Shown: positions 17,349 through 27,044, counted from the first letter of the stretch. The stretch: DNA of 64,000 nt from Opitutales bacterium (GCA_028101545.1 JAOHKZ010000002.1:44645-108644), one strand, 5' to 3'. Translations and numbers: made by a program. Notes: generated by a model from the letters alone, not told the origin.

Positions 17349-20036
17349 CTAATCAAGGTAAACGAATTCATTCGAGTTGAAGAGAACAAGGCAAACATGA
17401 GCAAGTCCCCGCGTGCGTGCATCCGTGTCGCTGCGTTGCAGATCGGGTTTGTAGGATTCGAAAGCTGGAAGAAATTCCCAAAAATCATAGGGCTCTCCCG
17501 TTTTCTCAGCCATTACTGTTCTTTTAATGTTTTTGGGAAAGGATGGTGCTACTGGTTTCTTTTTACCCTCCGATCTCTTTGCGATCTTCAAATGTGTAAT
17601 ACAAAGTTCGACTTCCTCTTTGCTGGGCGCACGTCCGAGGGCAAGCTCAAAAGCTCTTTCTATAATTGCTGCATCATTTTTCCCCTCCTTCAATAATCGA
17701 GCAGCAAAGGCGAGAGCTCGGTCCTGTACTTCTTCGGCATTCAAAAGAGTCAGGGCCTGTGGAGCCACCGTGGATGACTCACGCAGTTCACAGGAAGCAT
17801 CAGGTCCCGGTTGATTGAACGCCTCAAGGAAAGGGTCACGTAATCCTCGAATTTTTTCGGCGTAGAGCGTGCGTCTGTTCCTTTGTTCGGGAAGCGGATC
17901 CGGTTCATAAACAGATGCGGTCCCTCCCATGATTTGCCGGGGTTGTAGGGCAACTTCGGAATTAATATCGGGGCGGGCAGGAATTCCCCCTACCTGTGGA
18001 TTTAATTCTCCGCTGACCCGCAGCATGGCATCCCTAATTTCCTCTGCAACCAAACGACGCGGAAGAAAAATGGCGTATAACTGGCCCTTGGGATCTTTCT
18101 CCGCAAGAGATTCAGGATCAGGGTGGCGGCTACTTCGGCGATAAGTTTCAGAAGTTAAAATCAAATGGTTCAGCTTCTTTACAGACCATCTGTTTTTCAT
18201 GAACCAATCAGCAAGGTAATCAAGTAAAGCAGGATGAGTTGGTAATTCACCGGTTCCACCAAAGTTGTTTGGATTACCGGCAAGTCCCCGTCCAAAATGC
18301 CAAGACCAAATACGATTAACCATCACCCTTGCAGTGAGGGGATTTTTGTCATCAACAATCCACTTAGCCAAGGCTAAACGACGCTTCCCTTGACCTTTTG
18401 GAAAAGGATTCGCATTCATACCTCCAAGAGACTCTGCAGCACTCAAGCCGCCAGGCTCAACAATATCCCCTTTAGAATAAACATCGCCTCCGCTGTATAT
18501 GACATCAGCATCGAAATAACCCTTCTGCCATGGTTTCTCAGGCATATCAATGCGACCCTGTACACTTTTTCTGACTATAGTCTTTCCGGTGTATACTGCA
18601 TGGGTCAATGGCTGTACCCGATCCAATTCGATCTTGTGACGGATCAGGTTTTTATAGATTCGTGACTGGGACGCTTCGTCGCCAGGATCCAATCCATTGT
18701 CACCGACTTTAGCATTTCCCTTCTCTTCTTTCTTCAGCCGTTTAATCTTTTCATTTAACTCGGCATTCTGACTATCGTAAGATGCAATCTTAGATTGAAT
18801 CAGCCTAGCAAATGAATCAAAGTCATCTCTTGATTCTGTTGGAAGAAATGACGCCTTCCGCTCGGCTAACTGAGTTGTGGAAAAGACAGCCATCATACCG
18901 TAATAATCACGGGTCGGAACCGGATCGAATTTATGGTCATGGCATTTCGCACACTGCATAGCATGAGCCAGAAAAGCCTGGCCCACTGAATCTGTCACAT
19001 CATCAAGCCAGAGCTGTCGGGTCTCTTTAAAAACACTCATTCCAGTTTGTTCCCATGGTCCCATTCTAAGAAAACCGGTGGCAACCAGATTCTCGGGTTT
19101 GTTCGGATTCAATTCATCCCCTGCGATTTGTTCCATTACAAATCGATTGTAGGGTTTGTCCTGATTAAATGCACGGACCACATAATCCCGGTAACGCCAG
19201 GCATTGGGTCGGGAATAATCATTGGCAAATCCACCAGAATCCGCGTATCGCGAAACATCCAACCAGTGCTTGGCAAAATGTTCACCATAATGAGGTGAGG
19301 CCATTAGCTTCTTTGCATATATTGAAAGTGCTTTCTTGGATTGTTTGAAATCTTTTTCAAATTTCATGACCTCGCTTGGTAAAGGAGGTAATCCTGTTAA
19401 CCCAAAGGACAGGCGTCGGTATAATTCATGTGCCTTAGCAACCGGAGCTTTCTCTAGTCCAGACTCCTCGAGCTTTTGATTTATAAACCAATCAACTGGA
19501 TTTTTACCTTTAGGCACATTCTCTACCCTGATCGGACGGTATGCCCATAGCTTTTCCGACTCGTACCTACGATTCTGCCAGTCCTCCGAAAGTGCCTTGG
19601 AAGTGACCACTTGCTCACCCTCGGCATACTTTTCTTGAATCTCAAAAATTCGCTGGTCACTTGGCCAAGGGGCCCCATAATCAATCCAGTCACGAATCCA
19701 CCCAGTCTCTTCATCGGTTAATTGATCAGTTTCCTTGGGAGGCATCTCAAGGTCTTCTTCGACTCGGGTACTAAGAATATAAAGATAACTCTTTTCACCC
19801 TGCCCCGGGATCAGGACTTCATCTTCAAAGATTTCTCCCCCCCGTAGCATTAAATCTCTGCTACTCATATCAAACTCACTCTTTATCTTTTCAGGTTCGT
19901 CCCCGTGGCATGCCATACACTTTTCAGCAAAGAGGGGTTTTATGTGTAATGAAAAAAGCTTCTCCCCTTCAGTGGGTTCTTTCGAAAATGCAGATACTGC
20001 AGAGATCAATAAGAGGATATGAGTGCGAATAACCAT
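17349..20036 (-). CDS. Planctomycete-type cytochrome protein (PSCyt1 / DUF1549 / DUF1553)
   Basis: 895 residues with a signal peptide. The N-terminal cytochrome-like domain has haem motif CMACHGD near residue 40 and a possible Met ligand in LEMPPKE. A second CxxCH, CAKCHDHKFDPVPTRDYYG, lies in the DUF1549 region. KRRLALAKWIVDDKNPLTAR and VNRIWSWHFGRGLAGNPNNF open the DUF1553 part. LLNAEEVQDRALAFA and ALGRAPSKEE are also usual landmarks. The protein is periplasmic and probably redox-active. It forms a two-gene unit with the DUF1501 gene. Length and domain order are normal for the family. Confidence 0.9.
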   Translation of the reverse strand: MVIRTHILLLISAVSAFSKEPTEGEKLFSLHIKPLFAEKCMACHGDEPEKIKSEFDMSSRDLMLRGGEIFEDEVLIPGQGEKSYLYILSTRVEEDLEMPPKETDQLTDEETGWIRDWIDYGAPWPSDQRIFEIQEKYAEGEQVVTSKALSEDWQNRRYESEKLWAYRPIRVENVPKGKNPVDWFINQKLEESGLEKAPVAKAHELYRRLSFGLTGLPPLPSEVMKFEKDFKQSKKALSIYAKKLMASPHYGEHFAKHWLDVSRYADSGGFANDYSRPNAWRYRDYVVRAFNQDKPYNRFVMEQIAGDELNPNKPENLVATGFLRMGPWEQTGMSVFKETRQLWLDDVTDSVGQAFLAHAMQCAKCHDHKFDPVPTRDYYGMMAVFSTTQLAERKASFLPTESRDDFDSFARLIQSKIASYDSQNAELNEKIKRLKKEEKGNAKVGDNGLDPGDEASQSRIYKNLIRHKIELDRVQPLTHAVYTGKTIVRKSVQGRIDMPEKPWQKGYFDADVIYSGGDVYSKGDIVEPGGLSAAESLGGMNANPFPKGQGKRRLALAKWIVDDKNPLTARVMVNRIWSWHFGRGLAGNPNNFGGTGELPTHPALLDYLADWFMKNRWSVKKLNHLILTSETYRRSSRHPDPESLAEKDPKGQLYAIFLPRRLVAEEIRDAMLRVSGELNPQVGGIPARPDINSEVALQPRQIMGGTASVYEPDPLPEQRNRRTLYAEKIRGLRDPFLEAFNQPGPDASCELRESSTVAPQALTLLNAEEVQDRALAFAARLLKEGKNDAAIIERAFELALGRAPSKEEVELCITHLKIAKRSEGKKKPVAPSFPKNIKRTVMAEKTGEPYDFWEFLPAFESYKPDLQRSDTDARTRGLAHVCLVLFNSNEFVYLD

Positions 20037-20152
20037 CGAATTAAAGTTTCACCAATGTCATAGCCATCAGCAATTCTCAAATCATGAATTTTCTCAAAAA
20101 AATATTTTAGTAAAAAAGAAAAGATCAAAATTTTAAAAAAGCTACATCCTCT

Positions 20153-20998
20153 TTATTTGCCTAAATGAACTCTAAAAAATTCGTCAATAGCGTTGATTGC
20201 AATTCTCCTGTGTTCGGCAGCCTTAAGTAACCCATGGGGCGCTCCGGAAATTTCAGTTAATGAAGTAGGAACTCCGAGCTGTAATGCTTTTTGACGAAAA
20301 GTGTTTGCCCTAGTCGAAGGTTTATCGTGTTCGCCACATATAATGGCGACTGGCGGGTCATCTAGTGTAAGGTGATTTAATGGAGACTGTTTTAAATAGT
20401 TCTGAGGAACTTGGCGGTAAAACCCACCCATAAACTTTGACCAATTCAGAACTGTTGAATTTTGAATATGTGGGGACAGAAGATCTGTTTGTGCTCCCAT
20501 TCCCACCGCGGCATTTGGTCGTGTTCTTTTGTCTCCTGAATCAAATACTGCTGCCATGACAGCAAGATACCCACCGGCAGAAGAACCCGTTACTCCAACC
20601 TTTTTCGGATCAATCCCATAATCGGAGGTATTTTCACGAAGGAAGCGAATTGCGGAAAATACATCATGCAACTGAGCAGGAGCCGGAGCCACATCCGTGA
20701 GGCGATAATTGGAGCACACCGCAACATAACCTCTTTCCACTAAACCATCGGCAAGCGGATGCATAAATTTTTTGGAACCCTTCGCCCAAAAGCCTCCATG
20801 TAGGCATAGAACTACGGGCCTTTTCTTACTGTCGTTGGGCCGAAATACATCTAGTAAAAGTTCTCCGGTCGAGTGCGAGGCAAAAGAAATATTTAACCAT
20901 TTTTTCACCTGTAAAGAAGAGTTTTCTTCTGCACTTGCACTTAAAAATCCCAAAAAGCTCAAAAGGCCAATTATAAATCGACTAAAACTTCTTTTCAT
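20153..20998 (-). CDS. Secreted alpha/beta-hydrolase esterase
   Basis: 281 residues with an N-terminal signal (FIIGLLSFLGFLSASAEE). The oxyanion motif CLHGGFWAKGSK, nucleophile elbow VTGSSAGGYLAV (catalytic Ser), ICGEHDKPS (Asp) and GAPHGLL (His) match the BD-FAE/acetyl-esterase branch. A likely role is removing acetyl groups from polysaccharide, which fits the neighbouring sulfatase and hydrolase genes. A promiscuous carboxylesterase is the alternative. The start ATG at 20998 is followed by a good signal sequence. Confidence 0.85.
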   Translation of the reverse strand: MKRSFSRFIIGLLSFLGFLSASAEENSSLQVKKWLNISFASHSTGELLLDVFRPNDSKKRPVVLCLHGGFWAKGSKKFMHPLADGLVERGYVAVCSNYRLTDVAPAPAQLHDVFSAIRFLRENTSDYGIDPKKVGVTGSSAGGYLAVMAAVFDSGDKRTRPNAAVGMGAQTDLLSPHIQNSTVLNWSKFMGGFYRQVPQNYLKQSPLNHLTLDDPPVAIICGEHDKPSTRANTFRQKALQLGVPTSLTEISGAPHGLLKAAEHRRIAINAIDEFFRVHLGK

Positions 20999-21082
20999 TC
21001 AAATAAACTCTCTTCGAGTCAGGTATTGCCCAAAGGATTTTCTGGAATTATAAAATGTCTACCTAAAATTAATTATTCTCAA

Positions 21083-22198
21083 TTAATCAGAAAGGATTCT
21101 ATGAACTTCGCTTTTATCAAGCTGGTTGGTTACCAATGGTTGAGATCCGTCGGGTTGGGCTTGTTGCCATGTGGCTAGCAAATCTTCATTTTGTAGAAAG
21201 ATTGAGGACACATATCTACTGCATCCGGTTGCGTGAGGGGATATAAATAAGGGGAACTCAGTAGATATGGGTTTAATATTTGGAAATTCATCATCCCACC
21301 CCCAAGCTAAACCGCCCAATTCTTCGCAGGAGTACCCCCTTGGGCGTTTTGCTGCCTGTGGATTTTGGTCTAATGAGCGTAAGCACTCTGCACCATCGTA
21401 AAAGTAGAGTGAGAGGTCGGGAATGTCAGCAAAGGACCCGATTTTAGGAATTTGAAGCCTTTCGGTTATCCTGGAGCAGGCAACATCCCAACTATTACCA
21501 CGGGCTAAAACGGAGTCACTAAGGTGTTCAAATGTATTTTCATTTTCCGTTCTGCGTGCGAGGCCAGTGTTTGAACTGGACCAAGAAAATGGATGATTAC
21601 AATACATCAGTTCTGTGTTTCCATTCGAAGAGTTAAAAGCGACCGGGTCTTTTACATGGAGTGTGTTTCCATTGTAGGATGAAGCAACTGTCTGGATAGA
21701 ATTCAAGTCAATCGACTCAGCTTTTGTGCCTTGTAATAAATCAACAGTCCAAACGCCGGTACCCGGTTTTTGGAAATTAATTAATGCCTTGGGGTATGCT
21801 ATCTTTTTTTCCGTTGAAACAAACAGTTCGATTTTATTTGTTTGTACATCTTGAAGCAGGCAACCACCTTCAATTGAAACAATTTCAGATGAGTGAGCAA
21901 GGTCTTGCTTGGAGAAAGAAAGAATTTTAGAAAAGGCAGCATTTGTACTTTCACCCGCAAAGATGGAGAATTCGAGCCCTCTTTCTCCGGCACCCGTTCC
22001 TGTGGTTGAGTCACCAGCATTACGATATCTTCCACAGATAAGAATTCGTCCGTTGCTTTCCTGCACAATATTACCTCCACCAAACCAAAAACCTGGTTCT
22101 TGTTTTTTTGCCGGAATAAGAATTTTAGCTTTATGCTGGTCAATAAGCCTAATGCCTAATTCTCTCAACTGGTTTATCTGCTCTGTTTCAAGATTCAT
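21083..22198 (-). CDS. Beta-propeller protein resembling glycoside hydrolases (GH43/GH32-like), in the sulfate-activation operon
   Basis: 371 residues without signal peptide. Glycosidase-propeller-like features are FWFGGGNIVQESNGRILICG, GLEFSIFAGE, TLHVKDPVAF (a His-x-Lys-Asp-Pro block) and FISPHATGCSRYVSSIF. I cannot place it in a numbered family with confidence. Its start ATG overlaps the cysN stop (ATGA), so it is translationally coupled to sulfate activation. That is an unusual partner for an apparent cytoplasmic glycan-active protein. It may act on a nucleotide or sulfated sugar, which is speculation. Confidence 0.5.
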   Translation of the reverse strand: MNLETEQINQLRELGIRLIDQHKAKILIPAKKQEPGFWFGGGNIVQESNGRILICGRYRNAGDSTTGTGAGERGLEFSIFAGESTNAAFSKILSFSKQDLAHSSEIVSIEGGCLLQDVQTNKIELFVSTEKKIAYPKALINFQKPGTGVWTVDLLQGTKAESIDLNSIQTVASSYNGNTLHVKDPVAFNSSNGNTELMYCNHPFSWSSSNTGLARRTENENTFEHLSDSVLARGNSWDVACSRITERLQIPKIGSFADIPDLSLYFYDGAECLRSLDQNPQAAKRPRGYSCEELGGLAWGWDDEFPNIKPISTEFPLFISPHATGCSRYVSSIFLQNEDLLATWQQAQPDGSQPLVTNQLDKSEVHRILSD

Positions 22199-23469
22199 CG
22201 AAGCATCCCGGCTGCAAGGGTTTCGTTTGTGAACGGATCGACCAGGATGAAGCTACCTGTATTTCGATTCCTACGATATGTGTCATGAAAAATAGGTTGG
22301 GATGTACGCAGTGACACTCGTCCAATATCATTCATGTCGAAGCCTTCAATATCCTCCATTTTCCTCAGTGAGTTAACATCCACTTTGTATCTAATTTCTG
22401 ATATGATGATCTGAGCTTCTTTGGTAGTGTGTCGCAGAATGAACTTCCCTCCTTTTGTAAGTTTTTTTGACCCTGAAAACCAGCAAAGAAATGCATCTAA
22501 ATCCTGAGATACTTTTGGTTGATTGTTTGGCTTTACGATCATATCCCCTCGACTTACATCAATTTCATCTTCCAGTAAGATAGTAACAGACTGGGGATGG
22601 AAAGTTTCCTCAATTTCTTGATCACCTTTTAAGATTTTTGCAATTTTGGTTGAAAATCCTGAAGGTAGAATAGTGACTTCGTCTCCTGTTTTAAAAACAC
22701 CACCTGCAACACGACCGGAGAAACCGCGAAAATCATGGTGTTGATCGGAGTGTGGTCTAATGACCCACTGGACAGGAAAGCGGGCGTCCACATGATTACT
22801 ATCTGAGCCAACATAAATATTTTCTAAGTGATACAGTAAGGGAGGACCTTTGTACCAAGGCATATTTTCAGAACGATCAACAATGTTATCCCCCTTAAGT
22901 GCACTAATTGGAATAAATGTTAAATCAGTTACATTCTCGAGTCGGGAAGCAAAATCTGTGTATTGCCTAAGAACTTTTTCATAGGCATCTTCTTCATAAC
23001 CGACCAAATCCATTTTATTAATACATACAGCGACATGCTTTATGCCTAAAAGGTCTGCGATAAAGGTGTGCCTGCGGGTTTGCTCTACTACGCCATTTCG
23101 TGCATCCACTAAGATTAATGCTAGGTTGGCGGTAGATGCACCGGTCACCATATTCCTTGTGTATTGGATGTGACCAGGAGTGTCTGCAATAATGAACTTC
23201 CTTTTGGGAGTCGCGAAATATCTGTAAGCAACATCAATAGTGATACCCTGTTCGCGTTCGGCACGAAGGCCGTCAGTTAAAAGGGCCAAGTTAACATGTT
23301 CATCCCCTCTTTGCTTGCTGCTTTTTTCAATCGCCTCTAATTGATCTTCAAAAATTGCTTTGGTGTCGTGAAAAAGTCGGCCGATCAGGGTGCTTTTTCC
23401 ATCATCAACACTTCCGGCTGTTGTGAACCTGAGTAGGTCCATATCTAAGTAACTATTTTGCTCTGTCAT
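22195..23469 (-). CDS. cysN: Sulfate adenylyltransferase subunit 1 (GTPase)
   Basis: 424 residues. It carries an EF-Tu-type GTPase domain with G1 GSVDDGKSTLIGRL (~20), DTPGH (G3) and NKMD (G4), followed by beta-barrel domains (FRGFSGRVAGGVFKTGD). The long switch region GLRAEREQGITIDVAYRYF is diagnostic for CysN. With CysD it makes adenosine phosphosulfate from ATP and sulfate using GTP hydrolysis. No kinase domain is fused; a separate cysC precedes it in the operon. Length is at the short end for CysN. The downstream gene overlaps by 4 bp. Confidence 0.95.
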   Translation of the reverse strand: MTEQNSYLDMDLLRFTTAGSVDDGKSTLIGRLFHDTKAIFEDQLEAIEKSSKQRGDEHVNLALLTDGLRAEREQGITIDVAYRYFATPKRKFIIADTPGHIQYTRNMVTGASTANLALILVDARNGVVEQTRRHTFIADLLGIKHVAVCINKMDLVGYEEDAYEKVLRQYTDFASRLENVTDLTFIPISALKGDNIVDRSENMPWYKGPPLLYHLENIYVGSDSNHVDARFPVQWVIRPHSDQHHDFRGFSGRVAGGVFKTGDEVTILPSGFSTKIAKILKGDQEIEETFHPQSVTILLEDEIDVSRGDMIVKPNNQPKVSQDLDAFLCWFSGSKKLTKGGKFILRHTTKEAQIIISEIRYKVDVNSLRKMEDIEGFDMNDIGRVSLRTSQPIFHDTYRRNRNTGSFILVDPFTNETLAAGMLR

Positions 23470-23482
23470 GTAATTTAAAAAT

Positions 23483-24388
23483 TTAGAAGTAACCCTGTTT
23501 TTTTCTATCTTCCATTGCCGCCTCCGATCTTCTGTCGTCAGCTCGAGAACCGCGTTCGGTCACCCGTGATGCAGCAACTTCAGCGATTACATCATCTAGG
23601 TTTGATGCAGTGGAAAGAACTGCACCTGTGCAAGTGGCATCTCCTATTGTCCTAAATCTTACCTTTTCTTTTTTTGGACTTTCGTTTTCCCGGGGGGAAA
23701 CAAATTCCGATACAGCTAATAAACTTCCATTCCGATCAATTACTTCACGCTCATGGGTGAAGTAAAGGTTTGGTAGTTCAATGTTTTCTATTTTAGCATA
23801 TTGCCAAACATCCATCTCCGTCCAATTGCTCAATGGAAAAACGCGGAAGTTTTCTCCTGGTGATTTCCTGCCGTTAAAAAGGTTCCATAATTCAGGTCTT
23901 TGGTTTTTCGGATCCCATTGACCAAAGGCGTCTCGATGAGAGAAAAAGCGTTCTTTTGCCCTAGCCTTTTCTTCATCCCTTCTTCCACCGCCCAGGCATG
24001 CATCAAGAGATTCTTTTTCAATTGTTTCTAAAAGAGTGACCGACTGTAATGCATTTCTACTGGCATTGGGTCCGGTTTCTTCAACTGCGGTTCCGCGGTC
24101 AATTGAATCTTGAACAGCTCCAACGATTAATTGTACGCCGTGTTCTTTAATGAATTTATCCCTAAATTCAATTGTTTCGGGGAAATTATGCCCGGTATCC
24201 ACATGTACGAAAGGAAATGGTATCTTAGCCGGACTGAAAGCCTTGGCCGCAAGGTGAGCCATGACAATAGAGTCCTTTCCTCCTGAAAAAAGGAGACCGG
24301 GGCGTTCAAATTGGGCAGCAGTTTCACGAAGTATAAAGATTGCTTCGGATTCAAGCTGCTCAAGGTGCGTTAGGTTATAATTCTGCAT
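23483..24388 (-). CDS. cysD: Sulfate adenylyltransferase subunit 2
   Basis: 301 residues. The PP-loop LFSGGKDSIVMAHLAAKAF near residue 34 and FPFVHVDTGHNFPETIEFRD are diagnostic for the adenylyltransferase subunit. The C-terminus DDRRSEAAMEDRKKQGYF is the conserved tail of CysD. It catalyses adenylation of sulfate with CysN. The gene order cysC-cysD-cysN, with gaps of 8 and 13 bp, indicates one transcript. Confidence 0.95.
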   Translation of the reverse strand: MQNYNLTHLEQLESEAIFILRETAAQFERPGLLFSGGKDSIVMAHLAAKAFSPAKIPFPFVHVDTGHNFPETIEFRDKFIKEHGVQLIVGAVQDSIDRGTAVEETGPNASRNALQSVTLLETIEKESLDACLGGGRRDEEKARAKERFFSHRDAFGQWDPKNQRPELWNLFNGRKSPGENFRVFPLSNWTEMDVWQYAKIENIELPNLYFTHEREVIDRNGSLLAVSEFVSPRENESPKKEKVRFRTIGDATCTGAVLSTASNLDDVIAEVAASRVTERGSRADDRRSEAAMEDRKKQGYF

Positions 24389-24396
24389 ATGAATAT

Positions 24397-24996
24397 TTAA
24401 ATTTTCACTTTGTTGAAAATGGCATCAAATAGTTTTTGTGATGACTCTGTTTGTTTCTCAAACTCAGTATCTATCGTCATCCACGGATTGATTGGTTCTT
24501 CAAAAGAAGATTTTTTACCAGTCAGGTTTTCCACTCCTCCCTTTATCTCTTTAGCATAAAGGCCTTTTATATCACGAGATTCACATTTTTGAAGGCTTGC
24601 TTTGATATAAATTTCATGAAAGAAATCACCTCCAATTATCTCCTTTGCTTGCTCCCGAAACTTTTTTCTTGGTGTAATGAATGTTGCAATGACTAAAAGA
24701 CCGTTAGTGACAAGAATCTTAGCCATTTCGCTGACCCGTCTAATATTTTCCTCTCGATCATTATCACTAAAGCCGAGGTCCTTATTTAACGAATTTCGCA
24801 GGTTGTCACCATCGAGGACAAGAGAATGGATTCCGGCTTGATGCAGGTCTTTTTCAAGTTGAATGGCCAATGTACTTTTTCCTGATCCTGACAAACCGCA
24901 AAGCCAAAAAACATTTCCTTTTTGTTTAAGCACAGATTCTTTGTCTTCACGTTTAAGCAAAAGATCATTGATCGGATGAATATTTTCTTGATTCAT
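24397..24996 (-). CDS. cysC: Adenylylsulfate (APS) kinase
   Basis: 199 residues. Walker A GLSGSGKSTLAIQLEK lies near residue 34. DGDNLRNSLNKDLGFSDNDR is the APS-binding signature, followed by FITPRKKFREQ and EIYIKASLQKCESRDIKGLY. It phosphorylates APS to PAPS in the cytoplasm. PAPS is the sulfuryl donor for sulfotransferases, and a sulfotransferase-domain gene lies at 48949-49587. No PAPS reductase is in this window, so both assimilation and sulfation remain possible. Confidence 0.95.
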   Translation of the reverse strand: MNQENIHPINDLLLKREDKESVLKQKGNVFWLCGLSGSGKSTLAIQLEKDLHQAGIHSLVLDGDNLRNSLNKDLGFSDNDREENIRRVSEMAKILVTNGLLVIATFITPRKKFREQAKEIIGGDFFHEIYIKASLQKCESRDIKGLYAKEIKGGVENLTGKKSSFEEPINPWMTIDTEFEKQTESSQKLFDAIFNKVKI

Positions 24997-25047
24997 AAGG
25001 ATTAGAAGATTGGGAGCGGAGTATAGGGGAAATACTAAAAAAGTAAA

Positions 25048-25076
25048 AGCGAGAACATGTCATACACGATCTCGCT
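25048..25076. other. Inverted repeat upstream of cysC / downstream of yceI-like region
   Basis: AGCGAGA at 25048-25054 pairs with TCTCGCT at 25070-25076, leaving a 15-base loop. It lies in the 130-bp gap between the YceI-like gene and cysC, both transcribed leftward. No T-tract follows on either strand, so a standard intrinsic terminator is not supported. An operator or leader structure for the cys operon is possible. Confidence 0.4.
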
Positions 25077-25126
25077 CGAAGCAAGAGGGGAACTTACTTT
25101 GCTTTCCCTTTAAAACTAATCCTACC

Positions 25127-25732
25127 CTACTTAGAGGGAGCAGCTCCCGCAAGATTTAAAGAAATCTCAATATTGTTAGCGACCTTTTCGAGGTTTTGTC
25201 CTTTTTGAATATTAAAATCATCACGTTTAACAGTGAATTTTGATCTAATGATAAGTAAATCTCCTGGAGTGCGGTTTCTTTTGATTAACAGATCTTTAAG
25301 GTAGGTAATTTTAATCGGCATACTCATTTCTATCGTAACATTACGAATAGACATTTTCCCTTTTGCGTCAGCTAGGTAATCATTTTTAACTTTTTTAATA
25401 TTTTCTAATTTAGAAAGTTGGAATTTAATTACCTTAAATTTCTCTACATTTAACCAATCTTTACCATGCATATGTTCTTTAAGGAGTGGATTCCCAACAT
25501 GGAGACTTGAAGCATCTAGGAAAATTGATCCTTTTGTATTTTGGGGTTTAGATGGGTCGAAAGAAACTTTTCCTGAAACGCCATCTCCTGATCCATTAAT
25601 TGACTCGAGGGGGGCATCCATTTGGAAGATAATATTATTAACACCTTTAGGGTCTTTAAAGTCGAAATCAATTCCGAGGGCAACGAGGGAAACGGAGAAA
25701 AAAGTTACAGGGAGAAGAAATAATTTTGTCAT
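25127..25732 (-). CDS. YceI-family periplasmic lipid-binding-like protein
   Basis: 201 residues with an N-terminal signal (LFLLPVTFFSVSLVALG). GSIFLDASSLHVGNPLLKEH followed by MHGKDWLNVEKFKVIKFQ is the classic YceI motif (HMxxxxWLD...P.I.F). A lipocalin-like barrel and a final LRDEF-like block (RSKFTVKRDDFNIQ) fit the family. YceI proteins bind long isoprenoid or fatty molecules; the exact ligand is unknown. It stands alone between the Xer recombinase and the cys operon. Confidence 0.85.
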   Translation of the reverse strand: MTKLFLLPVTFFSVSLVALGIDFDFKDPKGVNNIIFQMDAPLESINGSGDGVSGKVSFDPSKPQNTKGSIFLDASSLHVGNPLLKEHMHGKDWLNVEKFKVIKFQLSKLENIKKVKNDYLADAKGKMSIRNVTIEMSMPIKITYLKDLLIKRNRTPGDLLIIRSKFTVKRDDFNIQKGQNLEKVANNIEISLNLAGAAPSK

Positions 25733-25844
25733 GAATAACCATAAAGTAATAAAAGCAGAGGGTTACAACTTTCTTTTTATTAATATTGAAAAAACCTAAA
25801 GATAGGAAATGTAATTAATGATCTAATTTCGCAATATTACAGCC

Positions 25845-26786
25845 TTAGGCTCTTGGGTGTGATAGTCCATGAACCTCTTTCAGGCGGACTGCAGACACAT
25901 GGGTGTAGATCTGAGTTGTTGAGAGGCTAGAATGTCCTAGTAGCTCCTGGACAGCTCTTAAGTCTGCACCATTATCAAGTAGGTGAGTAGCAAAAGAATG
26001 CCTTATCTTATGAGGAGTTAAGTCTGAAGGGAGTTCAGCAGACTTGAGATATTTTTTTAGAAGAATTTGGACTGATCGGATGGATAGCCTTTTGCCCTGT
26101 TTGTTAACAATCAAGGCGGCATTATGTGAAGCATCTTTGGCGAAGGAATCCCGGAACTGCACTAATGTTTTATAAGCTCTATTTCCAATCGGTGCGTTTC
26201 TTTGTTTCCCCCCTTTTCCTGAAACCTTAATAGATGCATTCTCGTGGTTTATATTTCCATAATTAATCCCAATTAATTCACTTACCCTTAAGCCACCTGC
26301 ATAAAGTAATTCAAGAATTAATAAGTCTCGAAGTGCGTTAAAATCGAAACTTTTAGAATCCCCCTGTTTTACGGATGGTTGGTCTAATAGTTTGAATGCC
26401 TGTTTTTTTGTTAGAATTTTTGGAAGAGGTTTATCGGCTTTAGGTAAAATTAAATTATGAAAAGGATTTTTATTTACCCAATTTCTAGCTTGGCAGAACT
26501 TATAAAAAGTACGGATTCCCGATATGTGATTCCTTAAAGTTTTTCGCGAATATTTACCTTGGGATTCAATAATGTAAGATCGGCAATGCGACTTTGTAAC
26601 TTCATTTAAACTGAAAACTTTTTTTTCTGTTTCGAGAAGCCAAGAGTAAAAGCACTCTATGGCATGTTGGTAATTTCGAGCAGTGTATGCGGATAATCTT
26701 CTTTCTGAAGTGAGATGAGTAATGAAGCTCTTGCACTCAGCGAATGAAGGTTTAATTTTACATTCTTTTACTTCAACCTTTGCCAT
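25845..26786 (-). CDS. Tyrosine recombinase XerC/XerD-type
   Basis: 313 residues. The N-terminal SAM-like domain includes FITHLTSERRLSAYTARNY. The catalytic domain has Arg in YAGGLRVSELIGI, HxxR in HKIRHSFATHLLDNG, the second His in LLGHSSLSTTQ and the nucleophile Tyr in IYTHVS, so all core residues are present. Length matches chromosomal XerC/XerD, and there is no mobile-element context. It most likely resolves chromosome dimers at dif; XerC versus XerD cannot be decided. It overlaps the small upstream gene by 19 bp. Confidence 0.9.
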   Translation of the reverse strand: MAKVEVKECKIKPSFAECKSFITHLTSERRLSAYTARNYQHAIECFYSWLLETEKKVFSLNEVTKSHCRSYIIESQGKYSRKTLRNHISGIRTFYKFCQARNWVNKNPFHNLILPKADKPLPKILTKKQAFKLLDQPSVKQGDSKSFDFNALRDLLILELLYAGGLRVSELIGINYGNINHENASIKVSGKGGKQRNAPIGNRAYKTLVQFRDSFAKDASHNAALIVNKQGKRLSIRSVQILLKKYLKSAELPSDLTPHKIRHSFATHLLDNGADLRAVQELLGHSSLSTTQIYTHVSAVRLKEVHGLSHPRA

Positions 26787-26989
26787 GTCTCAACTGCAAG
26801 TTCGTAAATAGAGAAAAAGAAGATTGTTACAAAAGTTATAATGGCGATGGATAAATAAAATCCAAAACTCACATCTGGTTTCCTGGGTTGCTCAGGTCGG
26901 TAGGCGTCTGATGTATTGTCGTAAGGTTCAATAGATACAACATTATGAGTCCTTTCCTCTCGACTCCTTAAAGGCTTTTTTACACTCAT
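26768..26989 (-). CDS. Small single-TM membrane protein, unknown function
   Basis: 73 residues. A basic, polar N-terminal half (MSVKKPLRSREERTHN) is followed by one strong hydrophobic segment (FYLSIAIITFVTIFFFSIYE) and a short tail. The start is overlapped by no other gene, and the end overlaps the xer start, which suggests translational coupling. The coding pattern and coupling support a real gene. I recognise no family. Confidence 0.6.
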   Translation of the reverse strand: MSVKKPLRSREERTHNVVSIEPYDNTSDAYRPEQPRKPDVSFGFYLSIAIITFVTIFFFSIYELAVETWQRLK

Positions 26990-27044
26990 ACTTGTAATTT
27001 GTTGTTAAAGAATGGGAAAAGCAAGTGCAAGAATGTGAAAATAA

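Noticed and set aside
25048..25076. Intrinsic terminator at the AGCGAGA/TCTCGCT hairpin
   Set aside because: No T-tract follows the stem on either strand and the loop is long.
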